64,000 nucleotides of DNA from positions 62,001 through 126,000 of the forward strand of contig JAFDZP010000002.1 of the NCBI GenBank assembly GCA_018266835.1. The letters run 5' to 3'. Shown here one piece after another: positions 8,966-17,027 of this stretch. The translations under genes were made by a program, and so were the position numbers. The notes beneath the pieces are model-generated. The model did not search any database, had not been told where the DNA came from, and saw nothing but the letters and a program-made list of their open reading frames with translations. The DNA is from Bacteroidota bacterium (GTDB lineage Bacteria > Bacteroidota > Ignavibacteria > Tepidaquicellales > Tepidaquicellaceae). Positions within the stretch are counted from its first letter, which is position 1; each line of letters opens with the position of its first letter.

Positions 8966-9729
8966 ATTTATTTCCTTTCTTTGTTTTAGTTAAAAAAATT
9001 TTCAGAGAAAGTAGGAAATATGTTTTAAGAAAAAAATTGAGTGTTACGCATTAGTACTAATAGGTAAAAATATTTTTTTAGGGGTTGACAGGAGGAGGGG
9101 AAAGTAGAATGTAGAATGTAGAATGTAAAATGTAGAATGTAGAATTTTAACCACCCCCTTCCCCCTCCTTAGAAAAAGGAGGGGGCTTGAGCGAGATATA
9201 AAAATTGTTTCAGCAATATTATAATGCGACCTGACAGTCCGCCGCGCGGATCAATCCTGCCAGGTCAGAAAGTAACCACCCCCTTCCCCCCTCCTTGAAA
9301 GGAGTAGAATGTAGTAAGACCTGACAGGTTTTCAATCCTGTCAAGTCAAAAAGTAACCACCTCCTTGAATAGGAGTGGGAAGGAGTGAGATATTAAAATT
9401 GATTCAGGAATATTTTGAAGGTTTGAATATTTTTAATTTTCCAATATCGAATAGCTAATCGATCCCCTTCCTTTTTTACAAGGAGTGGGCAAGGGGCTTA
9501 CAGTGCGACATGGCGGAGTGGTTTAATGTGTTTCTTGTATCTCGTTAGACCCCACCTAACCTCCCCCTAGTAAGGGGAGGAACATTACTCGCGCAGTCCC
9601 CCCTCCTTTTCAAGGAGGGGGCAGGGGGTGGTTTTTAAAAATTATTGTTTTAAAGGGAATACCCTGAAAAAATATTATCCCCGGCTTAAAGGCGTGGTAA
9701 TTAAAAATCATATTACATAATTTTGATTT
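8966..9729. repeat. 764-base gap filled with palindromic and tandem repeats
   Basis: No gene seen. From left to right it holds: six tandem heptamers of GTAGAAT (9104-9145); a C-rich/G-rich palindrome, CCCCCTCCTT with AAGGAGGGGG (9161-9185); a degenerate GACCTGACAG dyad (9228-9266) whose loop carries a GC-rich hairpin; the same dyad in better form (9318-9347); further partial C-rich/G-rich palindromes around 9275-9300, 9355-9385 and 9460-9500; CCTCCCCCT with AGGGGAGG (9560-9580); another full palindrome (9598-9622); and a CCGGCTTAAAGGCGTGG motif near 9682-9698. This is a landing zone for several repeat families. Confidence 0.75.
9104..9145. repeat. Tandem heptamer array (GTAGAAT x6)
   Basis: Six consecutive 7-base units. 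Five are GTAGAAT and the fourth is GTAAAAT. It lies just upstream of a C-rich palindrome in a gene-free gap. Confidence 0.9.
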
Positions 9730-10407
9730 ATGGAAGAAAATGAAATAAAAAAAGATTATTTATTTTTACCGGGAGTCATACTGATTTTTCTTGGTCTTAT
9801 CATTTGTCTGTCATTATGGTTTATAATAATTGGTTTTCCTTTATTTCTCATTGGAGCAGCGTGTGTAGGTTTTAGCAAAAAATCTTCTGAATTAAAATTA
9901 AGATGGATTCTGTTACCTCTTGGATCTACTATTATTATAATTGGGATCTTCTATGCTGTGTATTTCAAAAGCAAACAAACAACTCCAAGGGACATTTTAA
10001 TACCTGAAGGTTATAGAGGTAAAATTTACATTATTTATGATCAACCATGCGGAGTTGAAATTCCAAAAGAAAACGGCAGAGAAATTTATAGAATACCTTC
10101 AAATGGAATTTTAATTTGTAAGAAACAACAAGAATTTGGTACCTTGGATTACAATTATTATTTCGTTTCGAAAACAGGATTTCTTAAACTTATCCCTTAT
10201 AAATACACAACTGATGGAGTGCCTAATACTGTTTATATTCAAAGTATGAGCGCTGGCAGTGCGGGCGGAGTTAATATACCTCAACATAACTTTGAAGATT
10301 TTTATATATTAAACACAGATAGCACTGAATATTATTATAAGGGGAATTATGAACAAAGAATCGATTCAATAAAAGCAAAGACATTAAGAGATTGCATCGG
10401 AAAATAA
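9730..10407 (+). CDS. Membrane protein with a DUF6843-like domain
   Basis: 225 residues. Two hydrophobic segments near the N-terminus (about residues 12-45 and 57-78) form a hairpin. A soluble domain follows that begins RDILIPEGYRGKIYIIYDQP and contains YRIPSNGILICK. This IPxGYxGxxxIxY...IPxxGIL pattern resembles proteins annotated as DUF6843, recalled from memory rather than searched. The function is unknown and the membrane topology is inferred from hydrophobicity. It stands alone after a repeat-rich gap and converges on the next gene, with a hairpin between them. Confidence 0.7.
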   Translation: MEENEIKKDYLFLPGVILIFLGLIICLSLWFIIIGFPLFLIGAACVGFSKKSSELKLRWILLPLGSTIIIIGIFYAVYFKSKQTTPRDILIPEGYRGKIYIIYDQPCGVEIPKENGREIYRIPSNGILICKKQQEFGTLDYNYYFVSKTGFLKLIPYKYTTDGVPNTVYIQSMSAGSAGGVNIPQHNFEDFYILNTDSTEYYYKGNYEQRIDSIKAKTLRDCIGK

Positions 10408-10411
10408 AAAA

Positions 10412-10441
10412 AGCCGTTCCGAAAATTTTTCCGAAACGGCT
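10412..10441 (-). terminator. Hairpin between convergent genes
   Basis: AGCCGTT (10412-10418) pairs with AACGGCT (10435-10441), with extra pairing inside. The A-rich run on its left becomes the T-run for minus-strand transcripts, so it best serves the gene ending at 10470. It probably also stops the plus-strand gene ending at 10407. Confidence 0.75.
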
Positions 10442-10469
10442 GATGGTTAAAGCGTAGTCAAAAATTTTA

Positions 10470-11087
10470 TTACCTGCTGTAAACTCCTTTGGAAGTTGCT
10501 GTGTAAGTTTTTACAAGCTTATCACCGACATAGAGGTAACCCGTAACATCAAACTCTCCCCAATTCTCTTTTGTGGAAGAATAATAATCCTTCACGCATG
10601 TTTTTGCAACGTTGTCTAAATCGCGTGTAATTGTTTGTCCGTAGATGTAAACAGAATTGTTCTCGGGCTTCACTGTAACAATGTTCTTGCTGCGTGAGCG
10701 GCTTCTTTCAATGAAGTCTTCCTGCCATGCTTCATATTGCTTTCGGGAGTCAACAATATCAGGTGTTTCGATAGGGGTTGAAACCGTAGTGCTGTGGTCT
10801 AAAACTACGCTATCCTTTTTCTCTCCGAAGAAATAAAAGTAGCCTGCTGCACAGCCGGCAATAATCACGATGAAAAGAAGAAAAGGACCGATGCGCGTTC
10901 TTTCAGTTGTTGCGCCTCCTGCCTTTCCAGTCTTTTCTGTTTTTTTAATATACTTGTTCTCGACACCTCGAAATACTTCGTGATAATACTCAGGGTTATA
11001 GCGTGAATAAAATTCAGCTAACTGATTGTATTTTTCACGATTACTTACGATGTAGATTTCGAGTTCTTCTCTGGTCGGTTTGGCCAT
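10470..11087 (-). CDS. Single-pass membrane protein with the KPxxEQL...SRKYF-type N-terminal module
   Basis: 205 residues from the chosen start (MAKPTREELE). The frame is open 31 codons further, to 11180. I prefer 11087 because two other proteins in the window (58449-59033, 59035-59580) begin MNEGKPSKEQL and MEDGKPSKEQL, aligning with this methionine. Layout: a cytosolic module of about 45 residues, a linker, one transmembrane helix (FLLFIVIIAGCAAGYFYFF), then a periplasmic domain of about 110 residues rich in beta pattern (VYIYGQTITRDLDNVAKTC). Unlike the other two, it has no TPR at the end. Function unknown. Confidence 0.72.
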   Translation of the reverse strand: MAKPTREELEIYIVSNREKYNQLAEFYSRYNPEYYHEVFRGVENKYIKKTEKTGKAGGATTERTRIGPFLLFIVIIAGCAAGYFYFFGEKKDSVVLDHSTTVSTPIETPDIVDSRKQYEAWQEDFIERSRSRSKNIVTVKPENNSVYIYGQTITRDLDNVAKTCVKDYYSSTKENWGEFDVTGYLYVGDKLVKTYTATSKGVYSR

Positions 11088-11596
11088 ACCGTCAAAATTA
11101 TTTACTAAATTCTTAAAATTAAATGATAATATTTCTAAAAATGAATATTTCGGTAAAGCTAAGTCTTGGGGATTTTGCATTTTTTTTCTGTTTTATTATC
11201 GTTTGACAGGCATTAATACATTTCCTGTGCCGTAACGCTTGGAAAAAAAATGGCAATTGTTTTAGGAATTTACGACCTTAAAACAAATCACAAAACTTAA
11301 AAATATACTTAGAGAAGATGAAAAACATTAAAATACAGCATATAAACGCTGTTTTTGGTGATTCAAAACGAGGGAAACATTTTTTATAAAATTCGTGAAA
11401 ATACTTTTTGATACCGCCCCCTCAGTCCCCCCTCTCCCGATAAATCGGGACGTTCCGCTTATTCAGGAGGGGGAAGCTGGGAAATTATGATAACAAATTT
11501 TTGATTTTATAACTGACCTGACAGGATTGAAAACCTGTCAGGTCTATGTAGTATAAATTTTATTATTAATTACTCATTATTAATTATTAATTAGCG
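11088..11596. repeat. Gap with palindromic repeats
   Basis: No gene seen in this gap of about 500 bases upstream of the EF-G-like gene's stop. It contains a C-rich/G-rich palindromic element at about 11409-11475, with left flank GATACCGCCCCCTCAG and right end GGAGGGGGAAGCT. A small hairpin, TCCCGA with TCGGGA (11435-11450), is inserted inside it. A perfect 11-base dyad follows at 11515-11544. The rest is AT-rich, including repeated TATTAATTA around 11560-11592. Confidence 0.7.
11515..11544. repeat. Perfect GACCTGACAGG / CCTGTCAGGTC dyad
   Basis: An 11-base perfect inverted repeat with an 8-base AT-rich loop. Diverged copies are at 9228-9266, 9318-9347, 15767-15796 and 16263-16302, always between genes. 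Similar dyads are common in Bacteroidota genomes. There is no T-run, so it is not a normal terminator. Confidence 0.8.
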
Positions 11597-13711
11597 TTAT
11601 CCGTTTCCTTCGGCTTTAAGCTTATCATACTCGGCAACAATTTTTACTTCAACTTCTTTCGGTACGTCTTCGTAATGTGAGAATTTTCTTCTATATGTTC
11701 CGCGGCCTTGAGTGAGTGAACGGAGCTTTGATGAGTACCCGCCCATTTCTGAGAGCGGCATCTGGCACTTTAATAACTGCATGTGCCCTTCTGCTTCCAT
11801 ACCGCCAATTCTTCCTCTGCGCGATGAAATGTCGCCTGAAACTGCGCCCATGAATTCTTCAGGGAAAACAATTTCAACATCGTAAATCGGCTCGAGTAGT
11901 ACAGGCTTTGCATCTTTAAATCCTTTTCTGAATGCCTGCGCGCCTGCAATTTTGAATGACATATCGGATGAATCAACATCATGATATGAACCGAAGTGCA
12001 GTGCGACTTTAACATCTACAACAGGATATCCTGCAATAACTCCGTCAACCAATACTTCCTGAATTCCTTTTTCAACTGCGGGAATGAACTTGCCGGGAAT
12101 TACTCCTCCCACGATTTCATTTATAAATTCAAAACCGCCGCCTCTTTCATTCGGCTCTAAGCGGATGTGAACGTGTCCGTATTGGCCGTGACCGCCTGAT
12201 TGTTTTTTGTATTTGAACTCGGAATCTTTTACGACTGAACGGATAGTTTCTCTGTAAGGAATCTTCGGCTCTTCAACTTCAACATCAAGTCCGAACTTAC
12301 TTTTTATTCTGCTGATGATAACGTTCAGGTGCATTTCACCTTGTCCGCTGATAAGTGTCTGATGTGTTTCAGGATGATGCGCAACAATAAATGTCGGGTC
12401 TTCTTCGTGCAATGTATGTAATGCTGCTGCAATTTTATCTTCCTCACCTTTTTTCTTAGGGAAGATTGCAAGCGTCATGTTATGCTCAGGATAAATTATA
12501 TACGGCAGCACAACAGGGAAATTCTTTGAGCTTAATGTATTATTTGTATGTGTGTCTTTTAATTTTACAACGGCGGCAATATCTCCGCACTTCAGCTCCG
12601 TTACTTCTTTTCTGTCCTTACCGTTCATATAATAAAGCTGGGAAATACGTTCAGTCTTTCCGTTAGCTTCGTTAATTAAATCCATACCCGGCTTTATGCT
12701 TCCCGAGTAAACTCTGAAGAATGAAAGCTCACCGATATTTTTTTCTGAAACTGTTTTAAAAATAAATAAGCAGGGTTCGCCGTTAGGATTTGGAGCAACT
12801 TCAATAACGTCGTCTTTATTCGGGCTGTGACCGCGTTCGGCAGGTTTTTCCAATGGAGATTCTGCATACTCGCAGATGAAATCCATTACGGGTTTCACCC
12901 CTACACTATTTTTTCCCGATGCGCAGAACACAGGGAAAATTTTTCTTTCTTTCATTCCTTTATGAAGTCCGTAATTGATATCTTCTTCAGGAAGATTTTC
13001 ATCGTTCTCGAAAAACTTTTCCATCAATGAGTCTTCTTCAGCAGCGATAACTTCCACAAACTGTTTATGATACTCATTTGCTTTATCTTTCAATGCATCC
13101 GGAATATCTTCTTCTGTGAAATCACCTTTGCCGTCTGATTTAAAACGAAGCACTTTCATTTTTGCCACGTCAACAACTGCATCGAATGCAGGTCCCGGAT
13201 TTAAAGGGAACTGCACAACTGCAACTTCACTTCCGAAACTCTCGCGGAGCTGCTCTATACATTTATCAAAATCTGAATTATCCTGGTCAAGTTTATTAAT
13301 TACAAAAATTATATTGTTCTCGTAATCTTTTGTGTAATGGAAGCTGAGTTCTGTTCCTACTTCCCTTCCTTTAAATGAATCAATTAAAAGAACTGATGTA
13401 TCAGTTACACGAAGCGAAGATTTTACTTCGCCTAAGAAATCAATATATCCGGGAGTATCAATGATGTTAATTTTTCTCGCTTCGCCTTTTGAATTTTTCC
13501 ACGTTGTATTTAAAACTGAGGAGTTAATTGAAATTTGTTTTTCTACTTCATCTTTGTGATAATCACTTACTGTGTTACCTTCTTCAATTTTTCCGAACCT
13601 GTTCGTTGTGCCCCCAACGTAAAGCATAGATTCTGCAAAAATTGTTTTACCAGTCGTTCCGTGCCCGATTATCGAAATATTCCTGATTTGATCTGATGTA
13701 AAAGTTGGCAT
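11597..13711 (-). CDS. EF-G-like translation GTPase (EF-G2 type)
   Basis: 704 residues, the full length for EF-G. The GTPase motifs are GHGTTGKT (about residues 16-23), DTPGY and NKLD. EF-G domains II to V follow, including the GEMHL and GQYGHV stretches and a C-terminal domain with GDISSRRGRIGGMEAEG. The P-loop differs from the classical EF-G GHxDAGKT and matches the paralogous EF-G-like clade, so this is unlikely to be the main fusA, and no rpsL/rpsG/tuf genes surround it. Start supported by AAGGAG upstream. It is a monocistronic minus-strand gene bordered on both sides by repeat-rich gaps. Its exact role in translocation or recycling is not clear. Confidence 0.9.
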   Translation of the reverse strand: MPTFTSDQIRNISIIGHGTTGKTIFAESMLYVGGTTNRFGKIEEGNTVSDYHKDEVEKQISINSSVLNTTWKNSKGEARKINIIDTPGYIDFLGEVKSSLRVTDTSVLLIDSFKGREVGTELSFHYTKDYENNIIFVINKLDQDNSDFDKCIEQLRESFGSEVAVVQFPLNPGPAFDAVVDVAKMKVLRFKSDGKGDFTEEDIPDALKDKANEYHKQFVEVIAAEEDSLMEKFFENDENLPEEDINYGLHKGMKERKIFPVFCASGKNSVGVKPVMDFICEYAESPLEKPAERGHSPNKDDVIEVAPNPNGEPCLFIFKTVSEKNIGELSFFRVYSGSIKPGMDLINEANGKTERISQLYYMNGKDRKEVTELKCGDIAAVVKLKDTHTNNTLSSKNFPVVLPYIIYPEHNMTLAIFPKKKGEEDKIAAALHTLHEEDPTFIVAHHPETHQTLISGQGEMHLNVIISRIKSKFGLDVEVEEPKIPYRETIRSVVKDSEFKYKKQSGGHGQYGHVHIRLEPNERGGGFEFINEIVGGVIPGKFIPAVEKGIQEVLVDGVIAGYPVVDVKVALHFGSYHDVDSSDMSFKIAGAQAFRKGFKDAKPVLLEPIYDVEIVFPEEFMGAVSGDISSRRGRIGGMEAEGHMQLLKCQMPLSEMGGYSSKLRSLTQGRGTYRRKFSHYEDVPKEVEVKIVAEYDKLKAEGNG

Positions 13712-14114
13712 ATTTTCTCCTTAAAAGAATTTAATTAAGTAAAGTTGATAAATTTGAATGAATATTGATTTTAAAAACAGAGTATTGTTTGGTATAGAAA
13801 TTGAGACTGTATGGAATGGTGAATGAAATGAGTTGGCGTTATTTCGGAAACCGCTGCCCCTAAAGCATAATTTTACTGCACAGTTATACAAAGAATTTTT
13901 ATCCCCCTCCCATTCAGGGAGGGGGCGGGTGATACCGTGATCTGAATTATTGTTTAATCTAAACAAGGCTCAGTATAATAAAATTCTTGCAAAAACGTAA
14001 CTTTTTTAGAAAAAATTACGTATATAATAAATTGTGCGACAAATGGGAAAAATTGTGTTTAAAAACCTGTTTATAGAAAATAACATTTAAAAATATAATT
14101 TGAAAGGAAAGACG
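13712..14114. repeat. Intergenic gap with one C-rich/G-rich palindrome
   Basis: About 400 bases between divergent genes with no supported gene. It contains CCCCCTCCC (13903-13911) pairing with GGGAGGGGG (13917-13925). The remainder is AT-rich and should carry the divergent promoters of the EF-G-like and M3 peptidase genes. I could not place a promoter with confidence. Confidence 0.6.
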
Positions 14115-15614
14115 ATGACAATCAAAAAACTAAGGGAGCAGTCAGAAAATTTCAATCAGGAAATTTCGAAAGAGTTTTATCTTCAGGGCGCAGGACTTAA
14201 AAATGAAATTGACCTTGATGCAATTTATTCGAAGTATCCCGATATTCACAAGAAGGAAAACATCGACCTTATTCAGAAAGAAATTGAACACAACGAAGGT
14301 AACCCCTCAGAACAAAAAAAATTAACTATACTTCTCGAAAATCTTTACAATGAAATTATGGGATTCGAGCTCAGCGATCTTGCTATGCAGGAGCTTGCTG
14401 CTGAAACAAACGGCTCAATAGAGATTGATAATAAGAAGGTTCCTTTCCGTTCAGTCATGGGAGAGATATTAAGAACTCATGAACGCGAAAGAAGAAATGA
14501 AATTGAACTGAAGAAGGATGAATTTCTTGATAAGGAAATAAATCCTATTGCAAGACAGATGAACAGAAAGGAAAGCGGACTGATAAAGGGATTCGGCTTT
14601 AAGAATAAAATCGAAATGTTCCAGAAACTTTCCGGAATAGATTTATACAAAGTAAACTCGCAGATGCAGGACTTCCTTGCTAAAACCGAAGACATGTACA
14701 TCGATACCCTTTCATTTTTTGCTAAGAAAAAACTGGGATTATCTATCGAGCAATTAAAGAGACATGACCTGATGTATATGAACAGAAGTCAGGAGTTTGA
14801 TAAATATTTTCCTAAGAGCCAGATGATGGAAAAAATGAGCGGCTTTGTTTCAAAGATGGGAATAGATATAACTGCAAACAATAAAATTAGTTTTGATATA
14901 GAAAGCAGAGAGAATAAATCACCGAGGGCTTTCTGCTCACCGGTAAGAATTCCGCATGAAGTTTATCTTGTTCTTTCACCGCGAGGCGGAAAAGATGATT
15001 ATACTACATTTCTGCACGAGCTCGGACATGCGCTGCATTTTGCAAATATAAATACTAATATGGGATTTGAATACAAATGGTTTGGTGATAACTCAGTAAC
15101 GGAAGGTTTTGCAATGAACCTTGACCATCTGACATTAAATCCTTTATGGATGAAAAAAGTTCTTGATGTTGATTTTGAAAAGAACAGAGATTATTTCATT
15201 CAAAGAAATTTTGACGAGCTTATGATGCTCAGAAGATATGCAGGAAAAATTGATTATGAAATAAAGCTTGCAGAATCAGAAACTCTTGACGGAATGGATG
15301 AAGTTTATCAGAAGACACTAACCGAAGCAAATAAAATTCAATACAGCAAAGAAACTTATTTGCAGGATGTTGACGGATATTTTTATACCGCACGATATAT
15401 AAGAGCGTGGATGTTCCAGGAAAATTTAAATGAAGTGTTGAGAAATAAATTTAACGAGGACTGGTTTGTAAATCCCGAAGCGGGAAAATTCCTGCTGGAT
15501 ATCTACAGTTACGGACAAAAATACAGCGCAGATGAACTGATGAAAATGCTGGGCAATGAAAATTTATCAGTAGAACCTTTGTATAAAAATATTTCAAAAG
15601 TGCTGACGAATTAA
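14115..15614 (+). CDS. M3-like zinc metallopeptidase (oligoendopeptidase family)
   Basis: 499 residues from ATG 14115, which has AAGGAAAG just upstream. A TTG at 14100 in the same frame is less likely because it overlaps that site. The zinc motif HELGH has His301, Glu302 and His305, with a downstream acidic ligand in NSVTEGFAMNLDHL. This is the gluzincin arrangement of the M3 (thimet/oligopeptidase F) clan. The N-terminal two thirds is helical, as expected for the family's channel-forming fold. It has no signal peptide, so it is probably a cytosolic peptidase degrading short peptides. It is slightly shorter than classical PepF (about 600), so it is assigned only to the M3-like group. Confidence 0.85.
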   Translation: MTIKKLREQSENFNQEISKEFYLQGAGLKNEIDLDAIYSKYPDIHKKENIDLIQKEIEHNEGNPSEQKKLTILLENLYNEIMGFELSDLAMQELAAETNGSIEIDNKKVPFRSVMGEILRTHERERRNEIELKKDEFLDKEINPIARQMNRKESGLIKGFGFKNKIEMFQKLSGIDLYKVNSQMQDFLAKTEDMYIDTLSFFAKKKLGLSIEQLKRHDLMYMNRSQEFDKYFPKSQMMEKMSGFVSKMGIDITANNKISFDIESRENKSPRAFCSPVRIPHEVYLVLSPRGGKDDYTTFLHELGHALHFANINTNMGFEYKWFGDNSVTEGFAMNLDHLTLNPLWMKKVLDVDFEKNRDYFIQRNFDELMMLRRYAGKIDYEIKLAESETLDGMDEVYQKTLTEANKIQYSKETYLQDVDGYFYTARYIRAWMFQENLNEVLRNKFNEDWFVNPEAGKFLLDIYSYGQKYSADELMKMLGNENLSVEPLYKNISKVLTN

Positions 15615-15644
15615 AAAATAAAAATAGTTATTTGATATGTGAAG

Positions 15645-15678
15645 ACCTGATTTTGCGAAAGCGGAGTCAGGTTTTTTT
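15645..15678 (+). terminator. Terminator after the M3-like peptidase
   Basis: ACCTGA (15645-15650) pairs with TCAGGT (15667-15672), followed by six T. Inside the loop GCGAAAGC could form a small extra hairpin. Confidence 0.75.
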
Positions 15679-16388
15679 GTTTGATACTATTTTTGATACC
15701 GCCCCCTCAGTCCCTCCCGACTTTGTCGGGACAAGCTCTCCTTGTAAAGGAGGGGGTTTGGTTCTTGACCTGACAGGTTTTCAATCCTGTCCGATCTCTT
15801 TAAATTAAACTTATATGATACCGCCCCCTCAGTCCCCTCCTTATAAAGGAGGGGGAAGCTCATGGTGAACTTGTGTACCACGGCTTAAAAGTAATCAGGT
15901 ATCCAATCCCGATTTATCGGGGCCGTGGTAATTTTTTTTATTGTACTCCGTCCCAATTCGCCTTGGCGAACTGTTTGGGACGGAAATAATGAACGAAACT
16001 CTGTTTCGTTTTCATAAATGCGAAACGGAGTTTCGCACACTGTATTTCCAAACCGGAGTTTGGGAATGAGAAGAAACAATTTTTTAATCCTGACAGTTTT
16101 TTTGATACCGCCCCCTCAGTCCCCCTCCTTATAAAGGAGGGGGAAGAATCTCTTATACTATTTATCCGCGGCTTAAAAGTCGTGGTAATATGTTTTTAAA
16201 TTATTTTTTATAGAGACATAAAATTTTGCGTCTCTACTATTAATTAATGCAAAGTAATCTTTGACCTGACAGGATTAATACGCCGCGATGGACTGTCAGG
16301 TCCACTTTCCCCACCCGTCATTTTCCTTTTATAACTTCAATATCTTTACTATTTTTACAGGTTAAATTAAAACAGATATAATCAAATT
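15679..16388. repeat. Large repeat-filled gap upstream of def
   Basis: About 700 bases with no gene; the short open frames here are translations of repeats. It holds three C-rich/G-rich palindromic elements sharing the left flank GATACCGCCCCCTCAG (about 15696-15755, 15815-15853 and 16103-16143). The first has TCCCGA/TCGGGA inserted. It also holds a degenerate GACCTGACAGG dyad (15767-15796), CCACGGCTTAAAAGT near 15877, the composite multi-hairpin element at 15947-16070, a CCGCGGCTTAAAAGTCGTGG motif near 16167, and another GACCTGACAG dyad (16263-16302) with a GC-rich loop. Confidence 0.75.
15947..16070. repeat. Composite multi-hairpin element, copy 1
   Basis: Four successive hairpins. The first is CCGTCCCAA...TTGGGACGG, with a nested TTCGCC/GGCGAA. 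Then come CGAAACtctGTTTCG and GCGAAACggaGTTTCGC. The last is CCAAACcggaGTTTGG. The element ends GGGAATGAG. The same four hairpins in the same order make up 42302-42407. No coding frame is conserved between them. Confidence 0.8.
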
Positions 16389-16940
16389 ATGCCGAATCAG
16401 CTTCCAATTACTATATTAGGAATGGAAATATTAAGAAAGAAATCCAAGCCTGTAAAAAAAATCGATGCAGATTTTTTAGAATTAGTTGAAGATATGTTTT
16501 ATACAATGAGAAAATCAAACGGGCAGGGTATTGCTGCGCCGCAGGTGAATTCTGATCTGGCAGTTTGCATTGTAGATGTCTCCCACCACAAGCAGTATAA
16601 AGATTTAAAGCCGTTTATATTAATTAATCCTGTAATTGAAAAAGAATCCGGCGAAGATGTAACAATGGAAGAAGGATGCCTCAGCATCCCGGGCTTCGGA
16701 GTAGATGTTACACGCAAAGAGAAAATTGTTCTTAAGTATGATGACTTTGCGTTAAAGTCTGTTACATTAGAAACAGATGATATGCTTGCACGGGTGATTC
16801 AGCATGAAGTTGACCATCTTAACGGAAAACTTATTACGGACTTCCTTACTCCCGAAGAAAAAAAAGAAAGAAAAGCAGAACTAAACAGAATTAAAAAAGG
16901 AGATTTTGAAATGAACTATCCTGTAATACTAAAAAAATAA
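16389..16940 (+). CDS. def: Peptide deformylase
   Basis: 183 residues with all three family motifs: GQGIAAPQV, EEGCLSIPG and QHEVDH. The metal ligands are Cys97, His139 and His143, and the catalytic base is Glu140. It removes the formyl group from the first methionine of new proteins in the cytosol. fmt, the enzyme that adds that group, lies 2 kb downstream on the same strand but is separated by a secreted-protein gene and a terminator, so the classical def-fmt pair has been split. Length is normal for the family. Confidence 0.97.
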   Translation: MPNQLPITILGMEILRKKSKPVKKIDADFLELVEDMFYTMRKSNGQGIAAPQVNSDLAVCIVDVSHHKQYKDLKPFILINPVIEKESGEDVTMEEGCLSIPGFGVDVTRKEKIVLKYDDFALKSVTLETDDMLARVIQHEVDHLNGKLITDFLTPEEKKERKAELNRIKKGDFEMNYPVILKK

Positions 16941-17027
16941 GTTTGTAATTTTTAATACAAATATATAATTTTCCTTTTCGTTACCGCACAAAAGAAAATA
17001 TCCTACAAACTAAAAAATAAAACAGCT

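Noticed and set aside
9508..9535. tRNA-like sequence (ACATGGCGGAGTGGTTTAAT)
   Set aside because: It resembles the D-arm region of tRNA-Leu or tRNA-Ser, but no anticodon arm, T arm (GTTCGAATC) or matching acceptor strand follows. It is either a very short relic or chance.
8966..9729. CRISPR array
   Set aside because: The repeats are palindromic elements of several kinds with irregular spacing, the tandem units are only seven bases, and no cas genes are present.
13721..13966. 81-codon minus-strand open frame upstream of the EF-G-like gene
   Set aside because: It lies in AT-rich intergenic DNA and crosses a C-rich/G-rich palindrome; no signal or domain.
15687..16079. Two short minus-strand open frames (64 codons each)
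   Set aside because: They are translations of the C-rich palindromes, the dyad and the composite hairpin element; no ribosome site, and the coding content is explained by repeats.
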